This document shows, in pieces, positions 1 to 11,139 of a DNA stretch of 64,000 bases. The stretch's first letter is position 1, and each line of letters opens with the position of its first letter. The DNA is from Anodontia alba (Eukaryota > Mollusca > Bivalvia > Lucinida > Lucinidae), in NCBI GenBank assembly GCA_964016985.1, contig OZ024823.1, forward strand, positions 106,566,476 through 106,630,475, written 5' to 3'. Made by a program: the position numbers and the translations under genes. The notes under the pieces were generated by a model that searched no databases, was not told where the DNA came from, and saw nothing but the letters and a program-made list of their open reading frames with translations.

Positions 1-890
1 AACATTTTAAAATATACCTGGGATAAAATCAAGGAAGCCTATTAGTGACAGAACTTTTTGCAGGACCCTCGTATACACATATACTGGGATATCAGAAAAG
101 TGGGCTTTTCACATATAAATAAAGCAAAAAAAAATCGGGCCAGTCATATACTTTTTGTTGAAAAAAGAGGGCAAATCATATACCTGGCAGCGCTGAAAAA
201 GGGGGGCCATCCCACCCCCCCCCCCCCCGCCCCCCCCCCAAACACACACACCACCAAGAAATTTTGAGTCCATGCCAAGTTTGGTTATACAATGCAGAAT
301 GCTTATGAAAACTTATAGTCTTATCGCAATTTAATGGTATTGCACATATAGTACACACATGCTAAAGGTACAAATTATTAGAATTTTGAAGACTATATGC
401 ATTCATTAAAAGAATTAGATATATGTTTGCATTACTTATTGAATGACCCACGTAGTACTGAGTTTTCCAACAAAGTTTTGCTGCCATCGTATTTAATTTC
501 AAAAATATTCGGACAGTCTAAACTGAGTAAAACTACACGTGGTTAAGTCAGTTTAATAAATGGCTTTTAGTTTTGATGTAAAACAAATCTTAACTGCTTT
601 CGGTTTCACATTACCAAAATTTGTTTCTCAAAGCACCACATCAGAAGATGGTATAACCATTTTGTACTCTTTATATACTGAAGTTCTTTAAAATTGTAAC
701 ACATTATTTTTGAAAGTTTTGCTAGAGGGCATATGTCTACTCAGTGATAATACAAGAGGCCCATGGGTCACAACGCTCAACTGCTGTAAGTTAATCAGGT
801 CATTTACTCATCATTCCCTATTAGCTTGTCAAGTTTCAAGGCAATGGCAATATCTTGCTTACAAGGTTAAAATGCTGAAATTTTCAAAAG
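1..890. other. Non-coding flank with C-rich tract
   Basis: No gene is visible. Positions 211-239 are an almost pure C tract with two interruptions, followed by a short CA-rich stretch. The short open frames here have low-complexity products (proline or glycine runs from the C tract) and no recognisable domain. Confidence 0.6.
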
Positions 891-894
891 ACCA

Positions 895-1840
895 TAAGTA
901 AAACCAGTTTAAACCCCAGGGGCTTGAACAGCAGGATCTATGTAGGGGACCACTAAACATTGCTACATACTAAATATATAAGCTGTGGGCCTGATGATTT
1001 CAGAGAAGGAGATCTTTTAAGTTTTTCTCATTATAAGTCTGTGGGAGTAAATGACCCCCAGGGTATGGCCAATTTGGACCCAAGGGACATGAATGGCAGG
1101 ATTTATGTAGGGGACTACTAAACATTGCTACATACTAAATATATGAGTGTGGGCCTCATGGTTTCAGAGAAGAAGATTTTTAAAGATTTTCCCATTATAA
1201 GTCTGTGGGGGCTAATGATCCCCGGGGCAGAGCCAATTTAGACCCCAGGGGCTTCATTGGCATTTTTTATGTAGGGGACTACTAAACGTTGCTACATAGT
1301 AATTATTTAAGCTGTGGGCCTCATAGTTTCAGAGAAAAAGATTCTTTTAATTTTTTTCCACTATAAGTCCGTGGGAGATAATAACCCCATGAGAAGTGGC
1401 CAATTTGGACCCCAGGGGCATGTTTGGAAGAATTAATGTAGAAGATCACCAAACATTGCTACATACTAAATCTTTTAGCTCTGGGCCTCATGGTTTCAGA
1501 GAAGAAGATTTTTGAAGGTTCTTTAGCTACACAGTTCTCATAAACTTACGACCCAGGGGTGTGGTCAGTTTGGACCCCAGGGGCTTGACTGGTAGGATTT
1601 AAGTAGGAAACCACTACAAACTGCTACATACTAAATATATAAGCTGTGGGCCTCATGGCTTCAGCGAAGAGGACTTTTTAGTTTTTTCCAATTTTAAGTC
1701 TATGGGAGCTAATGACCCCGGGGAAAGGCCAATTTGGACCCCAGGGGCATGGTTGGCAGGATTTCTGTAGGAGACCACCAAACATCGCTACATACTTAAT
1801 TTGTTAGCTCTGGACCTCATGGTTTCAGAGAAGCTCAGGT
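895..1840. repeat. Tandem array, about 165-bp unit, six copies
   Basis: The anchor TGCTACATACTAAAT (with small changes) recurs at 961, 1126, 1290, 1457, 1622 and 1786, a spacing of 164-167 bp. Each unit also carries a CCCCAGGGGC-like block, a GTGGGCCTCATGGTTTCAGAGAAGA-like block and a poly-T/CCATTATAAGTC block. The units are visibly diverged, so the array is old. Its edges are approximate. Confidence 0.85.
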
Positions 1841-1845
1841 GAGCT

Positions 1846-2825
1846 AAAAAAGGACGACTTCTTCAATTTGGATACATTTAATACAAAATCAAAATAATTT
1901 GATTTAAGGTTACAGTAATTTCGCAAAATATCTAGAGTGACCCAAAAAGTCAAAAGTCACAGATTTTTATTGAATCAATTACCGAAAATATTTTGTAACC
2001 AATAGTCACTATCAACAGCATATGTATAGACAACAATATCAAAACTGACAATTTTGGGATTTAATAATGCTCAAACTGTCTTGGTGGCGTCATTATGTCT
2101 TTACATACGAGTAAGTTGTTGTTTCAGCCAAAAAAAAAAATGTAGTAACCAAAATCTTTCTGTGCAACAAGATAGCTGTTAGATGACATATTAAAATTTA
2201 AAAGATCACAAAATAAATAAAAGTCAGTAACGAGTAATGGGAGATTGAAGTTATTTTGGCCTAATGTCAAGAAAGAAACTCTTCTGCTTGAAGAGTTTGA
2301 AAAGTGACAAAACATTTCTGAAAATTGCAGTTAACACATCAGTGACATCAAGATAAAGTGAGACAAATGCGTTGATGTGTCATTAACTTTAGTACAGTAC
2401 ATGAAAACATTGTTGCAGCATTCAGTTTCTCATATACAAAGAGATCTCCTGTCTTTTTCAAAATAAACTTTAGGAAACTAATTATGCCAGAGCCGTCAGT
2501 ATCTTAACGTCCTATGAAAACCTTAAACTCCAATAAAAGTGATCATTTGTGGAAAATCTTTCATTCTCTGATAGTCCCGAAACCATAGCTTTCCAGACGA
2601 CACTATTCTATGTTGTTCTACACTTATTGCCAATGCCATATAGGGACAATATTTAAGGGAATCCCTTTTCTCAGAGTACGTGAAAAATGCAAAGATGTTT
2701 TGAAACCGGGCGTTGGTATCGAACGCGTGTAATAAAGATGATCAATCTTCACAGATTTCTCGTGCATATCTTGCCATTCAAGGTTACAAACAGTAGCTTC
2801 TCACACTTGCTGATTGACAACACAA
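1846..2825. other. Intergenic, nothing recognised
   Basis: AT-rich unique-looking sequence. The start (1845-1870) has a fragment resembling the GAGCTAAAAA edge of the dispersed repeats seen elsewhere. No exon, RNA gene or repeat family could be supported. Confidence 0.4.
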
Positions 2826-3178
2826 CGGGACCCAGGGTGAAGTTAGCTAGCTGTAAAAGTGCTTTAAACCCCCCCGGTGGTTTGCTCTACCGACCTTTCT
2901 AAGGCGATGGTCCCGGTGTTAGTCTTACTCTTTGTTGCTTTGTGGTTTATTCTACGAGGCGATTTGTTATATGTCTTTCCGTGTGTCATTTTGTTCTTGT
3001 GTTTTTCAGTCCTTTTAGTATTGCGATTACCTCGCTTGGGGAAGAGAGAGCTAATCTTAGTGCTTTTCGTACGTTTTTTCGGTTTGTGCTTGTTTAGATT
3101 TGTCGTTTTCGTCTTCCTCTTGGGGTCTGGGAAGGGCTGCGGTTTGTGATTGTGGCACTCCCAGGACTTTTCTCTTAC
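2826..3178 (+). repeat. Element X, copy A
   Basis: An unclassified interspersed repeat, reading from CGGGACCCAGGGTGAAG to GGACTTTTCTCTTAC. The same sequence occurs in the opposite orientation at 5616-5980 and 6928-7338, and partly at 6149-6326. In this orientation it holds a hydrophobic frame (2877-3149) that also persists in the other copies. The reverse strand has a Lys/Arg/Thr-rich frame in one copy. Neither matches a protein I know. It may be part of a retrotransposon leader or a non-autonomous element. Confidence 0.75.
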
Positions 3179-3491
3179 CTTTTTTGTTACGTTAATTTGT
3201 CAAGTGCAGAGAAGTAAAATGCCTCCCAAAGTGTACATGGCGGAAAGTGAAAAATGGCAGCCTAAAAACTAGTTGCGGTCATGGTACCAAAGCCGTAATC
3301 CAAACTCATAAATCCATAAACGAATGACGAATCAGAATGTTCAGACCAACAGACATGGACCCCAGAACAAAGGGTGTAATCAGGCGTCCGCGGATAGTTA
3401 GCATTACTTGGTAATCTAGCTTCGCCCACCATGCCCATAGGCCTGAACGAAGGAAATATAGGTAGAAGCGTATGTCCGGGATTTGGGAAGT
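3179..3491. other. Intergenic spacer between element X and the Penelope relic
   Basis: On the minus strand this lies immediately downstream of the reverse-transcriptase relic, so it may be decayed Penelope-like 3' sequence. I see no GIY-YIG endonuclease motif in it. Confidence 0.35.
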
Positions 3492-5045
3492 CTACTTATG
3501 GCGCGTCACTGGCAAAAACATCAGAAACAATTCTGGAAACTGCCACATTGTGGGATTGACTAGATCATGATGTCTCCCATAGAACTCCTTAAGTGTTGCT
3601 ACCAGTTTGGTTTTTTGATATCCCTGGCTCAACAACTTTGTAGTGAGCACTTTCCCACGCTCCATGAAGTCCTGATAATTTGAACAGGTTCTGGCATAAC
3701 GGATCAACTGTGAAACGTAAACGCCGTATGCTGGTGCAGAAGGGATATTACTGCTCAGGAATGGAAAGTTAACAATGGGAAAATTGAAGACATCCCGTTT
3801 GTCGTAAAGCCTAGTAGTAAGCTTTCCATTGTCAATGTAGAGATAACAATCCAAGTATGAGGAGGAGGCTGCAGTCTCCGTTGTTTCCTTTATTTCAAGT
3901 TCACGTGGATAGATGAATTCTAAATACTCTGCAAGTTTTGTGTTTTTCAGAGACAATACATCATCTATATATCTGTAGTGAAATTGAATTTATTGTGTGA
4001 GGTGTTTCTTGCCTGCTTGGAGGAGACTTTATACAAACTCCGCCTAATACGAGTATAAAAACAAGTCGGCAAGTAACGGTGCACAGTTAGTACCCATCGG
4101 TATGCCGATTGTTTGCTGAAATATCCGACGCCGAACTCCACAAAAATATTGTCGATTTGATATTCCAGCATCTTTATAACATCTCCATCTGAGTATTTTT
4201 GTGGCGCATCAGAGTGATCCCGAACGAAGTATGTGTCTTTGTAGCCAATGATAACATACTGAAATCGACGGTTACCATTCTTGTGGAAGAAACACTGGTT
4301 GATAATTGCCTTTAATTTAGATTTCATTTTATCATGAGGAATAGTAGTGTAAAGAGTAGAGAAATCGAAAGATTTTATACTGTTGACGGAATGAAGCGAT
4401 TGTGCCTTTAGGTTTTCTAAGAGCTCTTTGGAGTTTTTCAGGATCCACATCTGATTAACACCACTTCTGGCATATGCAGTGTCACAATACTTCTGAAGGC
4501 CTTCTTTAACTGCGGTTAGTATTCGTGTTAGAATCTGAGAAAGAGGCTTGGTTGAGCACTTAGCTGAACCCGCAATATATCTCTGTACGGATTCTTGTGG
4601 TTTAGGAATCCAGTACAGTTTGGGAAGGTCAATATCTTCCTCTGGGAGGGTAATTCCAAATGTCAGCATCACCGAATGGTGGTTTTGTAGAATTTCTTCC
4701 TTGGACATAGCAGTAAGATTATATGTAGGGTTTCCGGTCATGGTACTCATACCAAGCTCTTCCATTAAGCAGTTTATATAGTATGTTTTGCAAACAAACA
4801 CAATGTTGTTAGATGCCTTGTCGGCTGGAACAACGACAAACTTCTCATGGATTTCAGCTAACTCAGCAGCGACATCTTGATCATCAAACACCGATTCATG
4901 TCGGCGAGACATGGTTCTGCTGAGTACTGAGACACGTCTGTTTACCAAGGACATTACCTATTTAACCCATTCAGACAGGGTGTCAACCTCCACGTCCTCT
5001 TTCTTGGCCCAGCGTCGTGCATACTCTTCAACAGAATCCAATATT
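3492..5045 (-). pseudogene. Penelope-like element reverse transcriptase, degenerate
   Basis: The minus strand encodes a reverse transcriptase in pieces. The 5' part (about 5045-4110) has VVVPADKASNN, the LPKLYWIPKPQ block and KSFDFSTLYTTIPH, the motif-A region with its catalytic Asp. The next block, GIPMGTNCAPL (about 4110-4080), lies in another frame and is followed by in-frame stops near 4060 and 4045. The YIDDV catalytic box falls at about 3975-3955, and a third open segment (3956-3492) carries the thumb-like region ending YGRHHDLVNP. These blocks and their order are typical of Penelope-like elements. The frameshift, the stops, the 5' truncation where mariner sequence begins (about 5050) and the lack of a visible endonuclease make it inactive. 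The family is likely; the subfamily is not assignable. Confidence 0.85.
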
Positions 5046-5049
5046 AATT

Positions 5050-5612
5050 TGGAATTCTACTCCTCGGCAGGATCGATATATGCGCATCTTTGCGTTAAGA
5101 AACCAATTCATTTCGGTGCCAGAATGGCAGTATACATTCAGGGGTGCCAAGGGAATTCGACTTTCTAAGTCAACAATTCATAACAGACTTCGTGGGTTTG
5201 GGGCTTAAAGTAAGAAGTCCATTTAAAGATATGATTCCGACGAGGGCACATAAACGCCTTAGGAATCAGTTGGAACAATTTCATCAGGGCGGCAACAGCG
5301 CCATTGGCGATATACCACGTTCTGCAATGAATCAATTCTGTTTGAACTTCACCGATGGTCGAAAACGTGTTTGGAGGAGGGTTGGCACTCCCCGGACTTT
5401 TCTCTTACCTTCTTTTGGGGAGAGGTACCGTCCTGCTATAGTCCAGCAGCATGATAGGTACTAGGGTGGCAGTATCATGGTCTGGGCGGACATCACGTAC
5501 GACCAAAGGATGGCATTAATGACCGTATAAGGTAATTTGAACGGCCAACGTTACGTTGATTAAATTTTACGTCCAGTGGTTTTCCATTTGCCCAGCGCAT
5601 TGGTGGAAAAAA
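5050..5612 (+). pseudogene. Tc1/mariner-type transposase fragment, degenerate
   Basis: In mixed frames the plus strand reads PRQDRYMRIFALRN, then SKSTIHNRLRGFG (the helix-turn-helix part of the DNA-binding domain), KVRSPFKDM, TRAHKRLRNQ, FCLNFTDGRKRVWRR, GERYRPAIVQQHDRY, GGSIMVW and GNLNGQRYVD. This is the order found in Tc1-like transposases. The region of the first catalytic Asp is damaged, and the rest of the DDE/D domain is missing because element X copy B starts at 5616. A foreign stretch of about 33 bases (5382-5414) interrupts RVWRR/GERY, and there are frameshifts and stops. It abuts the Penelope relic at about 5045, so one of the two inserted into or deleted the other. Non-functional. 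Confidence 0.85.
5382..5414 (+). repeat. Solo end fragment of element X inside the mariner relic
   Basis: TTGGCACTCCCCGGACTTTT continuing to TCTCTTACC matches the terminus of element X (compare 3152-3179), but nothing else of the element is present. It splits the transposase between its RVWRR and GERY blocks. Confidence 0.65.
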
Positions 5613-5615
5613 AAT

Positions 5616-5980
5616 GTAAGAGAAAAGTCCAGGGAGTGCCACAATCACAAACCGCAGCCCTTCCCAGACCCCAAGAGGAAGACGAAACCGACAAATCTAA
5701 ACAAGCACAAACCGAACAAACGTACGAAAAGCACTAAGATGAGCTCTCTCTTCCCCAAGCGAGGTAATCGCAATACTAAAAGGACTGAAAAACACAAGAA
5801 CAAAATGACACACGGAAAGACATACAACAAATCGCCTCGTAGAATAAACCACAAAGCAACAAAGAGTAAGACTAACACCGGGACCACCGCCTTAGAACGG
5901 TCGGCAGAGCAAACCACCGGGGAGTTTAAAGCACTTTTACAGCTAGCCAACTTCACCCTGGGTCCCGATGCCACTCTTAA
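5616..5980 (-). repeat. Element X, copy B
   Basis: Full-length inverted match to 2826-3178, starting GTAAGAGAAAAGTCC and ending in CACCCTGGGTCCCGATG. Both strands are open for over 100 codons. One frame is hydrophobic (minus, 5974-5645), the other basic (plus, 5556-5990). The same residues recur in copies A and C. That could mean coding descent, but it could equally reflect recent copying. Confidence 0.75.
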
Positions 5981-5984
5981 TCAC

Positions 5985-6125
5985 AAATAGAAAAACAGAA
6001 AACAAAATGGGCAGCTGTTGAAGGTGACCAAAATGCTAGCATCACAACACAAAGAGTTAAACAGAAAGCAAAGTGGGCAGCTGTTGAAGACGGTGACCAC
6101 AATGCTAGCATCACAACACATATAG
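5985..6125. repeat. Two-unit direct repeat
   Basis: GGGCAGCTGTTGAAG, a GGTGACCA-like block and AATGCTAGCATCACAACAC occur twice, about 60-64 bases apart. The repeat sits between element X copies B and D. Confidence 0.7.
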
Positions 6126-6148
6126 AAAAAAAAAAACAGTACAAAAAC

Positions 6149-6326
6149 ACCAGGACCACCGCCTTAGAACGGTCAGTAGAATAAACTACCGAGGGGGGGG
6201 GGGGGGGGGGGGGGAAGGAGGGGGGTTAAAGCACTTTTACAGCTAGCTAACTTCACCCTGGGTCCCGATGCTACTCTTAATACAGAAATACATAACAATT
6301 CGGTTCGCATAAAGGCTCCCAACTCA
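6149..6326 (-). repeat. Element X, partial copy D with G tract
   Basis: Begins with CAGGACCACCGCCTTAGAAC and continues through TTAAAGCACTTTTACAGC to CATAAAGGCTCCCAACTCA, matching the 7197-7338 end of copy C. A 22-base G run (6193-6214) replaces a short C/G-rich stretch of the other copies. Confidence 0.75.
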
Positions 6327-6534
6327 GTCAATGCATCAAAGTGAAAACATAAAAATCAAATTAATCACTATAATAAACAAAGACGAGTACTCATGGCTAA
6401 TTCTACTGTATGCCAGAGTAAATGAAAACCAATAGTTGAACCACGGCGGGCCAAGCCAAAGACATATCGTCAAGCCCCAACCCACTGGTTAAAGTTTTAC
6501 GAAGAGGCCGTCATTGAGTCTAAGGCCCGAAACC
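6327..6534. other. Spacer, nothing recognised
   Basis: No motif or frame could be tied to the neighbouring LINE or element X. It may be LINE 3' UTR. Confidence 0.3.
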
Positions 6535-8275
6535 TCGAGTTCCAGGACTTATTATACTTGTTATTAATTCTTGCAATATACTGTTCATTTTTTAATTTTC
6601 TTTTCAACAATGATTGAAATCCTTATATACTCAATTTGTTCCTAAACTCTTTTACCTTAGGACAGTCTACAAATAAATGTTTAATTGGTTCTGTTGCTTG
6701 TTCATAGAAGGAACATCTATTGCTGTCTATTGTATTGATTTTGTATTAAAATGAATTGGTTACCAGAATTCTATTATTAATTTTGTACTGGAAATCTTTC
6801 AATTTAACTTCTTTAATATCAAAAGATTAAGGGCCAAATTGTACTGACTTTTTTCCTCCTTTGAAATGTCCCCTAGATCTCGCTGCCATCTGTTTGGTAA
6901 ATCATTTTCGCTTTTAATTAAAAAAAAGTAAGAGAAAAGTCCAGGGAGTGCCACAATCACAAACCGCAGCCCTTCCCAGACCCTAAGAGGAAGAGGAAAC
7001 CGACAAATCTAAACAAGCACAAACCGAACAAACGTACGAAAAGCACTAAGATTAGCTCTCTCTTCCCCAAACGAGGTAATCGCAATACTAAAAAGGACTG
7101 AAAAACACAAGAACAAAATGACACACGGAAAGACATACAACAAATCGCCTCGTAGAATAAACCACAAAGCAACAAAGAGTAAGACTAATACCGGGACCAC
7201 CGCCTTAGAACGGTCGGTAGATCAAACCACCGGGGGTTTAAAGCACTTTTACAGCTAGCTAACTTCACTCTGGGTCCCGATGCTACTCTTAATACATAAA
7301 TACATAAAAATTCGGTTCGCATAAAGGCTCCCAACTCATAAACTTTCATAATTTTTACTATCTTTTTTTATCTTTAAAAATAAGTTTAACCTGTTTTGAA
7401 CATGTTACATTATACTTCATATCAATACATGTTTGAACATTATTGTTTAATAATTTTTTCCAGTCCTGTGGTATTCTATTTATTACTCCTTGAAAATCTA
7501 AAATAGTGCCTCGTACATTAAAAAAGTTTTGATTAAAATCATAAAAAGACCCCATTATCATTAATAAGGTCAACTATATTCCTTATTCCTTTCTCATACC
7601 AATTTTTTATGAAGAATTTTTCACCATGTTGCATCTCTGAATTAAACCATATTTGTGAGTTTAAAACATCTTCAATTTGACTTGCTGGATTGCATTTTAA
7701 AAAAGCTTTCCAACTATTTAACACATCAATCCAAAAAGGATTACTTAGATTTGAAGCACAAAGTTTTGCATAACCATCTCCAAAAATAACAGGTTTTCTA
7801 AATTCAACATGGGAAAGTCTGTTCCACGAACATTCATTTGAACTAATTAAAATTCGAGGCAACCACCTTTAGTGATTCGATAAATTTGTTAATGTTTATC
7901 ATCTTTAGTCCACCCTCCTTAACATCTTGTATAATAACATTAAGACTTATCCTATCAGGCCCTGAGTTCCACAGAAACTTGTAAAACAGTTTCTCTAATT
8001 GTTTGACGAACTGTTCCGGAGGGTCTGGAAGAGCAGTAAATAAATGAATAAATTTTGAAAATGCTAGAGATTTTATGACTGTGACCTTGCCCGGGAGAGA
8101 GTTTTCTTTTTGACCACGACACTAGTGTCTTCTCCATTTTTCGTACTGCTTCTAAGGAGTTTAAATCCCATATGTTAAAAACTTCAGGGGTAAATATAAC
8201 ACCTAGTATTTTAATTGGATCCTGTTCCCAACCAAGATTATAGTTATGACATAACCTCAGATCTGATCCTAACAT
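6535..8275 (-). pseudogene. L1/Tx1-like LINE ORF2 C-terminus, split by element X
   Basis: Read on the minus strand, the 8275-7358 part has KILGVIFTPEVFNIWDLNSL, the RILISSNECSW and KPVIFGDGYAKLCASNL blocks, NPFWIDVLNSWKAF and IWFNSEMQHG. These are blocks of the thumb/C-terminal region of L1/Tx1-like non-LTR reverse transcriptases. The frame resumes below 6927 with NDLPNRWQRDLG, LKDFQYKINNRIL and CSFYEQATEPIKHLF, a zf-RVT-like Cys/His end. Element X copy C (6928-7338) sits exactly in the gap. The catalytic core lies upstream and is absent. Several stops and frameshifts make it dead. Confidence 0.8.
6928..7338 (-). repeat. Element X, copy C, inserted in the LINE relic
   Basis: Starts GTAAGAGAAAAGTCC after an A run and ends CATAAAGGCTCCCAACTCA, extending 50-60 bases beyond copy B. 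The flanking LINE frames are continuous in meaning on either side, which shows this copy is younger than the LINE fragment. Confidence 0.8.
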
Positions 8276-8475
8276 TGAACCTGTAAAAGTCTTCTGATTT
8301 TCCTTTGTTGATATGTTTCAGAGCTTCTTTTATTTCTTCAGAAGAGGTTGTCGAGCGTGTTGAGTAATTTTATGATTTCATGTTTGTCTTTACACATCTG
8401 AAAATGTTCATGATCATGTTGTGGTTGCCCGTCAAAATCAATGTCTACCGATTGTTCAAATGATGACGGTAGATT
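8276..8475 (-). pseudogene. Second reverse-transcriptase scrap
   Basis: In shifted minus-strand frames I read a SSEEIKEALKHINKGKS-like block, which resembles the segment just before the reverse-transcriptase core of LINEs (usually EAL..LK.GKSPG/D). It joins the C-terminal piece at 8275 without the catalytic domain. This implies either an internal deletion of the LINE or an adjacent unrelated fragment. Confidence 0.5.
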
Positions 8476-8689
8476 GACCTTTGAACTTTTTAAGGCAAGG
8501 TCAAATTTGCACCCAATACATGGGGAAAATGTTGAAAAATCATTTTCTCAATATATATTAAAGACTAATGGCTGAAACTTTTCTCTTACTTTTTTTTTAC
8601 TATGTGTGATTGAAGTAGTTAAACTTTTTTGTTACAATCAAAATTTAGCGCCCTGGAGGTTATCTGCCCTTGTCCCTGGGCTATATACA

Positions 8690-9549
8690 TGTATAAAACT
8701 GTGTAATTTTTAAATGTCTTCTTCTCTGATACCGCTTGACCAATTTTCACCAGATTTCACAAGAGGTCTTGTATCAAAGGGATAGTGACAAATTATTCAA
8801 ATGGTTCTGCACCACTGAACTAGATGGCCACCATGCCATATATGGTAAAAAAACCAACTTACAATATACTTCTCCAGATCCTAGAAATCTTTATGGCTGA
8901 ATCTTGGTATATAGCATAGAGGACTCAAGGTTTATCAAGTTTGTGCAAATGACGATCCTAGGATAACCTTTGATCTTTTTACGGCAAGGTCAAATTTGCG
9001 TCCCATACATTTATAAGGGGAAAAAGTTGACAAATCATTTTCTCAAAATATATTAAAATTAATGGGCCTGGCTGAAATGGACAATGTGTGATTAACTTTT
9101 TAGTGATTAACTATTTATTTACCATCAAAATTTTGGGGGTTATCTGTATAAAATCGTGAAATCTTCAAACGTCTTCTTCTCTGAAGCTGCTTGATCAGTT
9201 TTTACCAGATTTTACAAGAGACCTTCTTTTAAAGGAGAGATGGCAATTTGTTCTGCACAACTGAGCAAGATGGCCGCCATGCCCATATATGGTAACAACT
9301 TTTAAAAATCTTCTTCTCCGGATCTAGGAAAGCTTTGAGGGAGGCTGAAACTTGGTTTTCAGCATCGGGGACTCAAGGTCTACCAAGTTTGTTCAAATGA
9401 TAATAATAGAATCACCTTTGACTTTTTATGGTATAATCAGGTTTGTGTCCTGGTTATTGTGGCAGTACTGGAAGAATGTTGCATAGCATTTGCAGATATG
9501 CAATAGCTGTTTTTATCAAGTGAGCGAATCGTGGCCCATGGGCTTGTTT
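8690..9549 (+). repeat. Bivalve-type dispersed repeat, 5'-truncated copy
   Basis: Two diverged units with CTTCTTCTCTGA, AGATGGCCGCCATGCCCATA (9270-9289), TATGGTAA and ACGGCAAGGTCAAATTTG, closing with GTGAGCGAATCGTGGCCCAT and GGGCTTGTT. The same end closes the 2.3-kb copy at 40950-43285. No 5' terminus is visible. Confidence 0.7.
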
Positions 9550-9987
9550 ACCATGTGATTTAAGTTTTTTCTGGGGCAGCCTTTATAGATTTTATTTGAC
9601 TTCATTGCAACTAGTTAAGTCTTGTGTGGCAGCCGTAAAATGGCTCCCTGTATTTCATTATAATGCAGCGTTTTTATTTTTCTTGGGCTCACTGGCAGAG
9701 CCCATTCTTGTATCTTGGAAAACTATGATCTATAGTTTCCCTTACTGAGCCGATACTAGGAGGCGTAAGCATGTATAGCGCTGCAAAATACATAAGTTCT
9801 ACTTAGTGGCCCATGCTGTAAATTCGGTCGACTGTAATAGTCAAATATGACCGAGTGCAGCCCAAGTAGAAAGAAAAAGAAGAAAGAAAGGAAGTTAATG
9901 AGCATTTATATGTGAGGACATACCATGGATCTACAGGTGCCTAGGTGTGCTCAGCTATATTCATTGATTGTTAATATGTCCAGAATA

Positions 9988-9990
<3 letters not shown>
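9550..9990. other. Intergenic, nothing recognised
   Basis: Unique-looking sequence with no supported feature. Confidence 0.3.

Positions 9991-10058
<68 letters not shown>
9991..10058. repeat. (GT)n(GA)n compound microsatellite
   Basis: About 20 GT units run directly into about 13 GA units. Confidence 0.95.
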
Positions 10059-10061
<3 letters not shown>

Positions 10062-10124
10062 TTTATGGCTAGATGTTCCCACGCAAATGTCATAAAATAC
10101 ATGTATAATTAGGTGGGTTGCCCT

Positions 10125-10270
10125 TAAATGCGAAAAGGAGTCCTTTTCACAAAAAGGAGTCCTCTTCGCGAAAAGGACTACCCTAAATACGATAAGGACT
10201 TCTTTTTTATACGAAAAGAACTCCTTGTTGTGAAAAGTACTATTACTTTAGCGAAAAGGAGTTTGATTTT
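10125..10270. repeat. Short irregular GAAAAGGAGTCC repeats
   Basis: The string GCGAAAAGGAGTCCTTTT and close variants recur about seven times in both orientations at roughly 18-25 base spacing. Adjacent copies can fold on each other. Confidence 0.65.
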
Positions 10271-10818
10271 TCGCCCTTCCACGTCAGCCAAAAGATACAA
10301 TTTTATCCTTTGTTTCCAGCTGGCTCCGCACAGTTTCATTTAGTCTGTGACACGGGAAGGAGTGGCTAGGACTTGTTGACCACAAAACAAGACCACCTTT
10401 GATTGTACTTTCGACATCTTTCAGAAAGTAGTTTGTTTTTGTTTTTTTTTTTCTGCTTGGCGCTTTACACAGAAGTAAATTTGCAAGTTTTTGTCATGAT
10501 TTATTGTATAACTATTTGTCGTAACTGTCTATGCACAAAAAGTTTTATTCAAGTAATTGGTTTTTAAAATATCAATTATTTTCATTTTCCCATAGAAAAA
10601 TTATACAGAAATCTGTAGGGCAGGTAACTTGGAGGCAAATTTTCAAGTATCGCTAGTTCAAATTTTCTGAAATTTTCTCAATATTGTTGTGAAACATCAT
10701 TAATTGAAATACAGCAAAGAAAAGTAAAATATTTTCCTAGACAAAAATTCAAAACCAAAAAATCACTTTACTATAAAAATTGCATAGGTCAGACCAATTT
10801 TTGGCCGCATCACGAAAA
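10271..10818. other. Intergenic, nothing recognised
   Basis: AT-rich sequence without a supported feature. Confidence 0.3.
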
Positions 10819-10982
10819 CCCCCTTAAATCCCAATTTTAATTAGTAAAACTGGGGTTTACAGGGGTATACATTATTTTTCTTATTTCTGCTCAAAAGCAT
10901 AAATTGTGGGTACTCGGTCGAGGCGGTTCTAACGAATACCCACAATTTATGGTTTGAGCAGAAATATAAAAAATATCAGATT
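10819..10982. repeat. Palindromic foldback element
   Basis: Contains CATAAATTGTGGGTACTCG followed by its near-complement CGAATACCCACAATTTATGG, flanked by TTATTTCTGCTCAAAA and TTTGAGCAGAAATA. The left edge carries AAACTGGGGTTTACAGGGGT, seen again at 58798-58818. Related to the foldback family at 29505 and 38022. Confidence 0.75.
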
Positions 10983-11139
10983 TTTTTTATCTGAAAATTT
11001 TCATTTGTTTTATGGTAAAAATTTCAGTATAGTTGAATAGGCAGGTTTTCGTAATGGTAAATTTAATTTTAGGGTAAGTATTTGAGAACAAAATACAGAA
11101 ATAGAAAAGACAAATGATTTCTGATAAGGTATGGTCAAT

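Noticed and set aside
2877..3149. 90-codon hydrophobic frame as a membrane protein
   Set aside because: It lies wholly in element X, recurs with it at 5645-5974 and 6957-7200, and its Leu/Val/Phe bias is the complement of a Lys/Asn/Thr-rich strand.
3492..4954. Functional reverse transcriptase gene (telomerase-like or domesticated)
   Set aside because: Motifs fit a Penelope-like element, and frameshift plus stops between the GTNCAP and YIDD blocks break it.
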